Origin: Oscillatoriales cyanobacterium
Lineage (GTDB): Bacteria > Cyanobacteriota > Cyanobacteriia > Cyanobacteriales > Laspinemataceae
Direction of reading: 5' to 3'
Length of the DNA stretch: 64,000 nt
NCBI GenBank assembly: GCA_011390955.1
Contig: JAABRM010000002.1
Span: 124,001 to 188,000, forward strand
Under the pieces are notes generated by a model that saw only the letters and a list, made by a program, of their open reading frames with translations, was not told the DNA's origin and did not search any database. Of this stretch, positions 16,907-25,210 are shown piece after piece. How positions within the stretch are numbered: position 1 is the stretch's first letter; every line of letters starts with the position of its first letter. The position numbers were made by a program, and so were the translations under genes.

Positions 16907-19003
16907 CTAATCGCTGTCACTATTTGACTTTGGTTCTGACTTGGGTTCTGAAGAGTCTTTTTGCTTTTGGTTAGATGAAGATAGATCGGCTTCTTCTGGT
17001 TTGTTTAGGTCAGAAGATGCGGCAGTGTTTTCCACAGTTATTTCCGTAGTTGTTTCCTGGGAAAGTTTCCCCTCTTCTCCTGGGGTATTTTCAGCCGATA
17101 TTGTATCCGCAACGCTTCGCGAACGCAGATTCTCCTCATCCTCCGAGGGTTCTACTTGATTCTCCTCTGTCAGAACCTCGGTTTCTAAAACCGGGGGGAC
17201 TGCCCCTTCATCAACGATTAATTCCTCACCCTGAATTTCCGTGATTTCTTCGGATGTTTCAGAATTAACCGGATCCTGGATCTCTGTCACCACTTCGACA
17301 GCTTCGGGGGTAATTGGCAAGTCTTCCACTTCTAATACCACTTCGGCAGCTTCGGGGGTAATTGGCAAGTCTTCCACTTCTAATACCACTTCGGCAGCTT
17401 CGGGGGTAATTGGCAAGTCTTCCACTTTTAGAACCACTTCAGCGGCTTCAGTATTTTCACGGGCGGCTGGGATATCTGTACCCACTTCCGAAACTCGATC
17501 GCCTGTTCGATCGGCAGTGGTGGGTTCTATTTCTGATTCTGGGTTGAAATCGTCCGTTGCATCAGAACTTGTCACCTCTGTTGGTGCCACTTCTGATAAT
17601 GAGTCTGGCAATGAGACGGTTGCCTCTGGTTCTAGTTGGGATGCGATCGCCCCTATTTCCAGGCTGTCATCTTTGCCTTCCGACTCTTTGCCTTCCGACT
17701 CTTTAAGATCCGTAAGATCCGGTTGAACTAGGGGTGTTTGGTCTGGTTTATCTTGCTGATTCTTTTTATCTTTGCCAAATAGTCCTTGAATCGTACCGAA
17801 TAAACCGGCGATCGGTGCCAGAATTTTGCTCGTGACACCACCGCTGGATTTGTCAGTTTTGGCTTCGCTTTTAACTTTTGCCCCTGGTTTTTCTTTAGCG
17901 GGCTTACTTTTGCCTTTAGATTTCTTGGGACTCTTCCCAGGGATCTCTGACTTATCCCGATCGGACTTATCCTCCCGATCCTCAGTCTTAATTTCCGTTT
18001 TCGACTCAGTTTTCGACTCAGTTTCCGCTGTTTCTGCCACTAAATTATCGGCGGAAACCGGAGAAACTGCGGAAACTGCGGACTCGGAGGTGGCAACTTC
18101 CGTCCCCGACCCTAAACTATCTTCTCCCACCGCAGGGGAAGATACGGGAGGATTCTCAATGTCCCACTCTGGGTCAAAGTCCACATCTTCTTTGTCCCAA
18201 TCTTCTTTTGCTTCAGTCTGGCGATCGCTGATTTCTTCTACATTTGCCACGACGTTAGTTTCTGCGCCATCAGTTTGACTCTCCTGCGGTGCTTCAGAGA
18301 CAACAGGTTGAGCGACAGGTTGAGCGATCGCAATTTCTTCCGTTGATTCTGGCTTAGTCTCATTAGTTTCTTCTGGAGTCGCAACGGTTGTTTCAGTTGC
18401 GGCAACAGTGCTTTCCGGTGCGGTGTCCCCTTGACTTGCGATTGGAGTCTCTGGAGTAACCCCCACGACTTCAGGAGTAGCAGTTGGCTCCACCGTAGAC
18501 TCTGAAAGCACGGTTTCCGGGGTTGCGGCGGCAGTTTTCTTGTCTGGTTTGCCGTCTTTCTTGCTGTCTTTCTTGCTGTCTTTCTTGGCTTTAGTCTTAG
18601 TTTTCGCCGGTTGTAGAGTTTCCCCTGGGGACTTGCCTTTAAATAAGGTCGTAAAACTTCCGGTCAGTTTGGATAAAACGTTGGCGGGTTTTTGCTCTAA
18701 CTCCCGATCCGTTGTTTGAACTTTGCTGGAGACTTGAGTGCGTTGTTGGGCTGGGGTGACTTCCCAACGCAAGCGCATACTTTGCCAGCCAAACCAGACT
18801 AAAAGGGCGACACTAGCAGTCTGACCCAGAAGCACTGCGCCGGTAATTCTTCCAGCACAGAACCATAACACCAAGGCATAGAAAAGGCCAATGCCACTCC
18901 AGAATATATCTCCTTTACGATGGACTTCTGGAAAAAAGAAAGCAGCCATGTAGATCGCGAAGCTACCGATAACGACGGCTAGGGCTAAGATATATGCCAG
19001 CAT
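16907..19003 (-). CDS. ycf66: Ycf66 family membrane protein with long acidic tail
   Basis: A 698-residue protein. Residues 1-90 match the Ycf66 N-terminal domain: three membrane segments, AAFFFPEVHRKGDIFWSGIGLFY, then LWFCAGRITG and VWFGWQSMRLR. Ycf66 is found in cyanobacteria and some plastids and its function is not established. The remaining 600 residues are low-complexity and rich in Glu, Ser, Thr, Val and Pro. They have lysine-rich patches (about 140-175 and 385-415) and three near-identical 16-residue repeats (EAAEVVLEVEDLPITP) encoded at 17292-17440. One in-frame copy of a dispersed repeat sits near 17098-17130. The start at 19003 has a GAAAGGAA ribosome site and puts the membrane domain first; upstream extension is unlikely. 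Confidence 0.88.
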   Translation of the reverse strand: MLAYILALAVVIGSFAIYMAAFFFPEVHRKGDIFWSGIGLFYALVLWFCAGRITGAVLLGQTASVALLVWFGWQSMRLRWEVTPAQQRTQVSSKVQTTDRELEQKPANVLSKLTGSFTTLFKGKSPGETLQPAKTKTKAKKDSKKDSKKDGKPDKKTAAATPETVLSESTVEPTATPEVVGVTPETPIASQGDTAPESTVAATETTVATPEETNETKPESTEEIAIAQPVAQPVVSEAPQESQTDGAETNVVANVEEISDRQTEAKEDWDKEDVDFDPEWDIENPPVSSPAVGEDSLGSGTEVATSESAVSAVSPVSADNLVAETAETESKTESKTEIKTEDREDKSDRDKSEIPGKSPKKSKGKSKPAKEKPGAKVKSEAKTDKSSGGVTSKILAPIAGLFGTIQGLFGKDKKNQQDKPDQTPLVQPDLTDLKESEGKESEGKDDSLEIGAIASQLEPEATVSLPDSLSEVAPTEVTSSDATDDFNPESEIEPTTADRTGDRVSEVGTDIPAARENTEAAEVVLKVEDLPITPEAAEVVLEVEDLPITPEAAEVVLEVEDLPITPEAVEVVTEIQDPVNSETSEEITEIQGEELIVDEGAVPPVLETEVLTEENQVEPSEDEENLRSRSVADTISAENTPGEEGKLSQETTTEITVENTAASSDLNKPEEADLSSSNQKQKDSSEPKSEPKSNSDSD
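17292..17440. repeat. 48-bp coding tandem repeat, three copies
   Basis: ACTTCG(A/G)CAGCTTCGGGGG recurs at about 17292, 17340 and 17388. The 48-bp period keeps the frame and gives a 16-residue repeat in the Ycf66 tail. Confidence 0.85.
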
Positions 19004-19197
19004 TTTTGTGTTCCTTTCAATGTACTGTGCTACGAAGACTCGGCGGTGTGTCCTCTCATTGGTCAATTTTACCGTTCAGACCCCGTTCTCGATCGCGCTT
19101 TTTCCCAGAATTATTTTGATTAGCCTCTTTTTGAGGTTTTGTCCGAGAGGCTGTTATGTCAGCGATCGCTGATAAAACCCCAGAAAACTGAGGGCGA

Positions 19198-19231
19198 TCG
19201 CGAAGCGTCCCGTAGGGACGCTTCGCGAACG
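19198..19231. repeat. Palindrome GCGAAGCGTCCC...GGGACGCTTCGC
   Basis: GCGAAGCGTCCC and GGGACGCTTCGC pair around GTA. It lies about 55 bp upstream of gnd, in the divergent region with ycf66. It is related to the GC-rich repeats read in frame elsewhere. Confidence 0.8.
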
Positions 19232-19284
19232 AGCTATTCTGAGAAAAAACAGTCCTAGCACAAACGCAGAAAACCTGGACAATT

Positions 19285-20697
19285 ATGACGAAACAGAAAT
19301 TTGGTGTCATTGGTTTAGCCGTCATGGGTGAAAACCTCGCCCTGAATGTGGAACGCAATGGCTTTCCCGTAGCCGTATATAACCGGACAGCGGAAAAAAC
19401 CGATGCTTTTATGACCAACCGCGCTGGTGGCAAGCAAGTCAAAGCCACCTACTCATTAGAAGAGTTTGTCGAGTCCCTGGAACGTCCTCGGCGGATTTTG
19501 ATTATGGTCAAAGCCGGTAAACCCGTAGATGCGGTCATTGACCAACTCAAACCCTTACTAGACCCCGGAGACATGATTATCGACGGCGGTAACTCTCTCT
19601 ATGAAGACACCGATCGCCGAGTAGCATACTTAGAATCCACCGGACTCCGCTATATCGGCATGGGAGTTTCTGGGGGCGAAGAAGGCGCACTCAATGGCCC
19701 CAGTTTAATGCCGGGAGGCACCAAAGAAGCTTACGACGAAATAGAAGCGATCGTCACCAAAATTGCCGCCCAAGTCGATGATGGCCCATGTGTCACCTAC
19801 ATTGGCCCCAAAGGAGCCGGACACTACGTCAAAATGGTGCATAACGGCATTGAATACGGCGATATGCAATTAATTGCCGAAGCCTACGACCTCCTCAAAA
19901 ATGCCTTGGGACTCGACCACAATCAACTCCATGAAGTATTTGCCGAATGGAACACCACCGATGAACTCAACTCATACTTAATTGAGATCACCGCTGACAT
20001 ATTCAAACAAATCGATCCAGAAACCAACAAACCTTTAGTCGAACTAATTGTCGATGCCGCCGGACAAAAAGGCACCGGACGCTGGACCGTAGTTAGTTCC
20101 TTAGAATTAGGCGTCGCCATTCCCACCATCGGGGCAGCGGTCAACGCCCGCATCATGTCTTCTAGCAAAGAAGAACGCATAGCCGCCAGCAAAGAACTCA
20201 CCGGCCCAACCGCTAAATTTGACGGAGATGTCAAAGCATTTATCAGCAAAATTCGCGATGCCCTATACTGCTCAAAAATTTGCTCTTATGCTCAAGGCAT
20301 GGCCTTATTAAGTATGGCATCTCAAGAATTTGGCTACGATTTAGACTTAGGTGAAATTGCCCGAATTTGGAAAGGTGGCTGTATTATTCGCGCCGGATTT
20401 TTGAATAAAATTAAAAAAGCCTTCAGCGATAATCCGAGCCTACCCAATTTACTCTTAGCCCCAGAATTCAAACAAACAATTCTCGACCGACAACAAGCAT
20501 GGCGAGAAGTATTAATTCTGGCCAATACCCTAGGAATTCCCGTCCCTGCTTTTAGCGCATCATTAGATTACTTTGATAGTTATCGTCGTGCCAGCTTGCC
20601 CCAAAACTTGACCCAAGCCCAGCGAGATTATTTCGGCGCCCATACTTATCAACGAATTGACAAAGAAGGCAGTTTCCACACCGAATGGGGTAAATAA
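19285..20697 (+). CDS. gnd: 6-phosphogluconate dehydrogenase, decarboxylating
   Basis: A 470-residue enzyme of normal family length. It oxidises and decarboxylates 6-phosphogluconate to ribulose 5-phosphate with NADP+, in the oxidative pentose phosphate pathway used by cyanobacteria in the dark. The N-terminal Rossmann motif is [15 protein letters not shown], with NRT (residue 32-34) at the cofactor-specificity position. Substrate-binding segments [19 protein letters not shown] and [17 protein letters not shown] are intact, and the C-terminus has the dimer tail with AHTYQRID. It stands alone, divergent from ycf66 by about 280 bp. Confidence 0.97.
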   Translation: MTKQKFGVIGLAVMGENLALNVERNGFPVAVYNRTAEKTDAFMTNRAGGKQVKATYSLEEFVESLERPRRILIMVKAGKPVDAVIDQLKPLLDPGDMIIDGGNSLYEDTDRRVAYLESTGLRYIGMGVSGGEEGALNGPSLMPGGTKEAYDEIEAIVTKIAAQVDDGPCVTYIGPKGAGHYVKMVHNGIEYGDMQLIAEAYDLLKNALGLDHNQLHEVFAEWNTTDELNSYLIEITADIFKQIDPETNKPLVELIVDAAGQKGTGRWTVVSSLELGVAIPTIGAAVNARIMSSSKEERIAASKELTGPTAKFDGDVKAFISKIRDALYCSKICSYAQGMALLSMASQEFGYDLDLGEIARIWKGGCIIRAGFLNKIKKAFSDNPSLPNLLLAPEFKQTILDRQQAWREVLILANTLGIPVPAFSASLDYFDSYRRASLPQNLTQAQRDYFGAHTYQRIDKEGSFHTEWGK

Positions 20698-20710
20698 GAG
20701 TCAAACCCAG

Positions 20711-20741
20711 GCCAGGACAGAGCATTGCCTTGTCCTGGCAA
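20711..20741 (+). terminator. Hairpin after gnd
   Basis: GCCAGGACA and TGTCCTGGC pair around a short loop and are followed by AATTATTAATT. The T run is weak, so termination strength is uncertain. Confidence 0.55.
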
Positions 20742-20776
20742 TTATTAATTATTCAGCAAATGAACCTAATTACAAT

Positions 20777-20906
20777 TAAGTAAGTGGGCAGAAATAAATG
20801 CACCATAGACCCCCATTAGAAGAAAAACTGTCATTCCCGCGAAGGCGGGAATCCAAGGATTTACGGTAGGGAACGAAAAGCGCAATTAATTATGTTCACC
20901 TACTTA
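20777..20906. repeat. MITE-like element, family A, copy 1
   Basis: The ends are imperfect inverted repeats: TAAGTAAGTGGGCAGAAAT at the left and ATTATGTTCACCTACTTA at the right. Inside is a CATTCCCGCGAAGGCGGGAA palindrome. Copies 2 and 3 are at 41836-41963 and 32512-32663. No protein is encoded. Confidence 0.75.
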
Positions 20907-21004
20907 AATTTAATTAATTAAATTTAAAATATTCGCTGGTGCAGAAATTTTAAAGATTTGATGAAGCTACGGAAAACCTATAGCGCTTACTGCCCAGAGC
21001 CGAG

Positions 21005-21010
21005 TATAAT
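21005..21010 (+). promoter_or_regulatory. Possible -10 box of first PEP-CTERM gene
   Basis: TATAAT lies 70 bp before the start, in a segment similar to the promoter regions of the next two paralogues (shared GAGTATA). A matching -35 box is not clear. Confidence 0.35.
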
Positions 21011-21080
21011 CGTCAGTAAGAGCACGACTAGGATTCCCCTGAATCACAGCAGTAGAACATCACAGAAGCGAGAAAACACT

Positions 21081-21779
21081 ATGAAAACTTTACCATCTCT
21101 AGATTTAAGAACCAGCTTAATCGCCGTTAGCGTCACCGTCGCCACTGTGGTAAGCGTTGCCCCAGCCCAAGCGATTCAACTATCCGGTAGCATGGGACTG
21201 TCCGGAGACCTGGACATTACTAATACTAGCAACGGTTTTATCTGGAATTTTTCCGAGAATGTCGTCAACGATCGATTCGGTGATTTCCTAGGCGTCTCAT
21301 TTGCGGACAATTCTGGACCGGAAATCAGCACCCTGGAATTTAGCTGTATCCCCGCACCAAGTATGTTTGGTGTGCCGATGAAGTCTTGCACCACAGACCC
21401 GATCTCCTCATTCATCGACTTCGGTATGCAAACCATTAATGGAGTCACCGCCAATCTCAGCTTTAACTTAGACGCCGCTGAGTACACGAGTTGGGAAACT
21501 ACATTTTTTGGCATGACAACTAGCAACACATCTGCCGCCCCTGCGATTACTGGTTCACTGATGTTTGATGGTGCAACCCTGGCAGTGGGCAATTTCTCTG
21601 GTGGTCAAACCGGCAACTCGTCAACTTATCAGATGACTTTGGCGGCAGTACCAACAAGTGTCCCAGAACCCTCCACCACTCTGGGGATTGGTTTGACCCT
21701 AGGTTTGGCTGGCTTACTGCGACGCGGTGCAAAATCTTTGTCCGGCGCTGCCTCACGGAACAACAATGAATCTGCTTAA
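21081..21779 (+). CDS. PEP-CTERM sorted protein, paralogue 1
   Basis: A 232-residue secreted protein. The signal peptide is residues 1-30 (ending in APAQA). The C-terminal sorting signal is VPEPSTTLG, a hydrophobic segment and an arginine-containing end (LLRRGAK). PEP-CTERM tails are recognised by exosortase in bacteria that make extracellular polysaccharide. The middle (about 31-195) shares with paralogues 2 and 3 the LSGS(M/V)GLSGDLDITN opening, the NFSENVVNDRFGDF block, a short Cys-containing segment (CTTDPIS) and a C-terminal SSTYQMTL strand. It may be a beta-rich surface protein; function is unknown. The start at 21081 is set by alignment with the paralogues; an upstream in-frame extension covers the leader. 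Confidence 0.88.
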   Translation: MKTLPSLDLRTSLIAVSVTVATVVSVAPAQAIQLSGSMGLSGDLDITNTSNGFIWNFSENVVNDRFGDFLGVSFADNSGPEISTLEFSCIPAPSMFGVPMKSCTTDPISSFIDFGMQTINGVTANLSFNLDAAEYTSWETTFFGMTTSNTSAAPAITGSLMFDGATLAVGNFSGGQTGNSSTYQMTLAAVPTSVPEPSTTLGIGLTLGLAGLLRRGAKSLSGAASRNNNESA

Positions 21780-22453
21780 TGCTGCATTAGTGCTGTAGTA
21801 TTGCTGTATTTACCAGGGAAATTCTCCGTTGACAAACAAACAATTAATTCCGAGGAAACTTCCTCTCGATCGCCGAAGCCGGATCGGAGTTTTTTCCTCG
21901 GTAATTTTTCATCTTCACAGGGGTGGCGTAAACTACGCACCCCTGTTTGTTTTGCGGCGGCAGTCCTGAGTCGCCGATGAATCGACCAATTCTGCGATCG
22001 CGCTTCAAAATCTGTTCTTTCTCTTGGCGGTATCTTTCTTGGTCGCCCCCCTGCTGAGTAAACCGCATCCTCTGAGGTGACTCGCTTTCTCGCCGCTAGA
22101 TACATCTCTAAATACATATTTTGTCTGTGATTGCCTAAGCAAGAAAACCGCATCGACCACGTTTCCCGGCAATTTGTTGTTGTAAAGATTACCTAATCTG
22201 CGTAAATTTACAGAGAAAACTATTTTTAAAATTTGCTTCAAAAATAAAAAATTGAATCTCCGCAAAAACACGGATATTTAATTTTATTATTGTTACGATA
22301 AACAGTATTAGCACAAAGGCTTATAGTTGACGAAACCTTTATAAATAGGCACTTTTTTTGGCTCGGAGAAAATTATCTAAGCTACTTTAAACGGGAAAAA
22401 CTTTAAAATTAGTTAGTGAATTCTAAAGTTTCGATGAAGTCAGTCAAAACTAC
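21780..22453. other. Intergenic between PEP-CTERM genes 1 and 2
   Basis: It contains one strong terminator (21916-21953), a weaker GATCGCCGAAGCCGGATCGGAG hairpin followed by six T (about 21865-21896), and AT-rich DNA with CGCAAAAACACGGATATTT (about 22260). Open frames on the minus strand cross the terminator and are not genes. Confidence 0.5.
21916..21953 (+). terminator. Hairpin terminator after PEP-CTERM gene 1
   Basis: ACAGGGGTGGCGTA and TACGCACCCCTGT form a long stem with a three-base loop, followed by TTGTTTT. Confidence 0.8.
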
Positions 22454-22483
22454 TTGCCACTGCCAAAAGTCTCTGAGTATATT
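22454..22483 (+). promoter_or_regulatory. Likely promoter of PEP-CTERM gene 2
   Basis: TTGCCA and TATATT are separated by 18 bases. The arrangement and flanks are conserved in front of gene 3. The predicted leader is about 80 nucleotides long and includes the shared AATCGCACAGAGAG segment. Confidence 0.55.
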
Positions 22484-22570
22484 GGAAAGTAATCGCACAG
22501 AGAGCAATCATTCATATCTCTGAGATAAATACAAATAAAAACTCAAAAGCATAATACCAGGAACAGCAAA

Positions 22571-23212
22571 ATGAAAACCTTGTCTTACTTAGGTCTAGGA
22601 ACCAGCTTAGTCGCCGCTACCGTCACCGCCGCCACCGTCGTAGCAGTCGCCCCAGCCCAAGCCGCCAGTCTATCTGGTAGTGTTGGCTTATCTGGAAACT
22701 TGGGCATTACTAATACTGCCAGTGGTTTTATCTGGAATTTTTCTGATAATGTAGTCAACGATAAATTCGGTGATTTCGCTGGATTATCATTTTCATCGGG
22801 CAGTTCTCTCCCCACATTTAGCAATCTGTCATTCACTTGTTCCACCGGCTTCTGCACTACCGATCCCGTCACCCCATTCATCAACTTCGGGCAGCAAACC
22901 ATTAATGGAACAACGGCGCAGTTAACTTTTAACCTGGATGCCTCTCAGTTCTTAAGTTGGCAAGCCTCCGGCACTGGCAGTACAGTTTCCTTCCCTTATC
23001 TGACTGGTGCGTTTAATTTTAATGGCACTACCTTAGCTGTGGGTCAACTAGCCGGTGGCTACACTCGCAACTCCTCAACCTATCAAATGACTTTAGCCAC
23101 AAAACAAGTACCGGAACCTTTGACCATTATGGGAAGTGGTTTGGCTCTGGGATTTGGCGGTCTGTTCCAACGTAAAAATGCTGCCAAGCGCAAAAATCAG
23201 AAATCTGCTTAA
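22571..23212 (+). CDS. PEP-CTERM sorted protein, paralogue 2
   Basis: A 213-residue secreted protein with a signal peptide (residues 1-32, cut near APAQA). Its mature domain is homologous to paralogues 1 and 3 (GSVGLSGNLGITN, NFSDNVVNDKFGDFAGLSF, CTTDPVTPFINFGQQT). The tail is VPEPLTIMG, a hydrophobic stretch and FQRKNAAKRKN. Two cysteines near residues 88-95 could form a disulfide. The PEP-CTERM tail implies processing by an exosortase; no exosortase gene lies in this window. It has its own promoter and a strong terminator, so the paralogues are separate transcription units. The function of the family is unknown. Confidence 0.9.
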   Translation: MKTLSYLGLGTSLVAATVTAATVVAVAPAQAASLSGSVGLSGNLGITNTASGFIWNFSDNVVNDKFGDFAGLSFSSGSSLPTFSNLSFTCSTGFCTTDPVTPFINFGQQTINGTTAQLTFNLDASQFLSWQASGTGSTVSFPYLTGAFNFNGTTLAVGQLAGGYTRNSSTYQMTLATKQVPEPLTIMGSGLALGFGGLFQRKNAAKRKNQKSA

Positions 23213-23260
23213 TCTTTGGTTAAAAGAGCGCTTTGTCTAGCGCCAGTAAATATTCTGTGA

Positions 23261-23292
23261 AGCAGGCAATGCCCACTGGGCATTGCCTGCTT
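23261..23292 (+). terminator. Perfect long hairpin after PEP-CTERM gene 2
   Basis: AGCAGGCAATGCCCA pairs with TGGGCATTGCCTGCT with almost no loop. The downstream T run is short. Confidence 0.7.
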
Positions 23293-23483
23293 GATACTAT
23301 ATATAGTTCTGCATTGGATATCCGGCGTAAGTCCTAGATCCCTTAAGACAACTCTATCGCCGTAATTTCGACTTGTTTTTTGACTTGTTTATGGTGGCAA
23401 TTTGTTATCGATCTACCTACTGAGATGATTGGAATCGATCGCCTTATTTTGGATTCCGTAAATTCTCTCCCGAAAAAAAATAT

Positions 23484-23543
23484 CCGTAATCCGTAAAAAC
23501 ACGGAAATAAAATATCCGTACTTTTACGGATTACGGGCTTTTT
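23484..23543. terminator. Hairpin with ATCCGTAA/TTACGGAT core and T run
   Basis: CCGTAATCCGTAAAA pairs perfectly with TTTTACGGATTACGG across 23 bases and is followed by GCTTTTTT. On the other strand the arm is also followed by T-rich DNA. It may be a terminator or a protein-binding palindrome; the core recurs at 1114-1162. Confidence 0.6.
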
Positions 23544-23684
23544 TACCATCGCTTCTAGGTGGCTGAAGCGGCTTACTTAGATAGTTTTTTAAAGGTAATA
23601 TGAAGCGCCAAGGAAGGTTTAACGGGAAAATACTGAAAATTCGTTGGCGAATTTTAAAGCTTTCGTAAAGTTACGCAAAAGCTA

Positions 23685-23714
23685 TTGCCGCTACCAAAAG
23701 TCTCCGAGTATATT
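23685..23714 (+). promoter_or_regulatory. Likely promoter of PEP-CTERM gene 3
   Basis: TTGCCG and TATATT are separated by 18 bases, as in front of gene 2. The downstream leader shares GTGATCGCACAGAGAG. Confidence 0.55.
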
Positions 23715-23822
23715 CGTAAGTGATCGCACAGAGAGAAACGATTTATCGAAGCAATTTACTTCTGTGCCCTCCACATCAAAACTCTACGGGGTACTACAAA
23801 GAATAGTACCAGGAGGCTGACA

Positions 23823-24473
23823 ATGAAAACTTTATCTTCTTTAGGTCTAGGAACCAGCTTAATCGCCGCTACCGTCACCGCTGCTGTGGTAGCAGTCGCC
23901 CCAGCCCAAGCCGCCAGTCTATCTGGTAGTGTTGGCTTATCCGGAGACTTGGACATTGTTAATAAAACTGACAATGGTTTTACCTGGAAATTTTCTGATA
24001 ATGTAGTTAATGATAAATTCGGTAGTTTTGCTGGATTATCATTCTCATCGGGCAGTTCTCTGCCTCAAATCAATGATTTGGCATTCACTTGCTACAGCGG
24101 CTTCTGCACTACCAATTCGGTCTCCCCATTCATCAACTTCGGTCAGCAAACTCTGACGACAAAAGATGGTGAAACAACTGCGAATCTAACCTTTAATTTA
24201 AATGCCGGTCAGTACCTAAACTTTGGCGTTTCAGGGACGACGGAAACTACAGTTTCCTTCCCCTATCTCACTGGTGCGTTTAATTTTAATGGTTCTACTT
24301 TAGCTGTGGGTCAACTAGCCGGTGGCTACAGTGGTCAATCATCAACCTATCAAATGACTTTGAAAGCCGTACCGGAACCTTTGACTATTATGGGGAGTGG
24401 TTTGGCCTTGGGATTTGGCGGTCTGTTCCAACGTAAAAATGCCAGCAAGCGCAAAAATCGGAAATCTGCTTAA
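23823..24473 (+). CDS. PEP-CTERM sorted protein, paralogue 3
   Basis: A 216-residue secreted protein, the closest relative of paralogue 2. Signal peptide, LSGSVGLSGDLDIVN opening, NVVNDKFGSFAGLSF block, FINFGQQT strand and the VPEPLTIMG tail are nearly the same. It differs by an insertion in the INFGQQTLTTKDGETTANL region and by its central loop. A strong AGGAGG ribosome site lies eight bases before the ATG. The near identity of the ends and divergence of the middle suggest recent duplication followed by loop diversification. Surface location is inferred from the sorting tail; function is unknown. Confidence 0.9.
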   Translation: MKTLSSLGLGTSLIAATVTAAVVAVAPAQAASLSGSVGLSGDLDIVNKTDNGFTWKFSDNVVNDKFGSFAGLSFSSGSSLPQINDLAFTCYSGFCTTNSVSPFINFGQQTLTTKDGETTANLTFNLNAGQYLNFGVSGTTETTVSFPYLTGAFNFNGSTLAVGQLAGGYSGQSSTYQMTLKAVPEPLTIMGSGLALGFGGLFQRKNASKRKNRKSA

Positions 24474-24525
24474 TCTTTAGTTAAAAGAGTGGTTTGTTTA
24501 GATCAAATAAATATTCTCTAATTTA

Positions 24526-24570
24526 ATCCTCCTAATCTTGAGTGCAAAGACTTGAGCTTAGGGGGCTTTT
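24526..24570 (+). terminator. Hairpin terminator after PEP-CTERM gene 3
   Basis: TCCTCCTAA and TTAGGGGG arms enclose a second small CTTGAG hairpin, followed by CTTTTAATT. Confidence 0.5.
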
Positions 24571-25210
24571 AATTACACACCGAGAAACGGGTATCGCATC
24601 GATGGGGACACAGCACACTTTAGACAAAATTATTCAACCATTTCATCTTCTTTACATAATCTTCATAAAACTGCCTGATTCGCTTCATATTAGCTTTATA
24701 CAACTGGGCAAATAAGCCCGGACTGGGTATTGGTATTTATCTTGAATTGCCACTTTCCTATTGCCAGTTTCCTATTGCCAGTCTCCTCGGTTTGTGGGAG
24801 CCAGACCCCAAGTACAAGTCGCCATCATTGATCCTAATCATTGATGGCAAATCTCCTTTTCCGTTTCTGGATAAAAGTTTTTTTGCTGAAGCTTTACATA
24901 ACATTACAAAACATTTGTGGGGTAATAATTGAGTGAAACCTTCACCGCAACTGCATTTTAGCCGCCAGCGATCGCTTGATTAAACCCCCGCTGAAAAAAA
25001 ACTGCCAACTTGGCAACATGACTCAGAGCCAATCTCTTAAAGTGAAGTGGAATGGGAGAGAGAAGCTTTCCTGGTCTAAAAAATCTAAATCGCTGAAAAA
25101 ATCTGGCAAATTGGGAACATGAATAAAAGCCAATTTTTTAAAGTGAAATAAAGCAATTAATTCTCTTTTCTCTCATCAAAACGACACAGAATATTACGAG
25201 GCTTACAAAT
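24571..25210. other. Intergenic leader of PEP-CTERM gene 4 with an imperfect direct repeat
   Basis: About 60 bp at 24988-25050 (CGCTGAAAAAAAACTGCCAA... to AAAGTGAAGT) is repeated imperfectly at about 25092-25150 (CGCTGAAAAAATCTGGCAAA... to AAAGTGAAAT). Both end in TTAAAGTGAA. It has no similarity to the leaders of genes 2 and 3. A 61-codon frame at 24747 lacks a ribosome site and any recognisable product. Confidence 0.5.

Noticed and set aside
17241-18278. Open frames on the plus strand opposite the Ycf66 tail
   Set aside because: They are Ser/Thr/Val-rich shadows of the low-complexity acidic tail; the Ycf66 membrane domain and terminator support the minus strand.
21776-22271. Minus-strand frames of 88-125 codons between PEP-CTERM genes 1 and 2
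   Set aside because: They run across a strong terminator hairpin and have no recognisable protein features.
24747-24932. 61-codon frame before PEP-CTERM gene 4
   Set aside because: It has no ribosome site and its residues reflect CTATTGCCAGTTTCC direct repeats.
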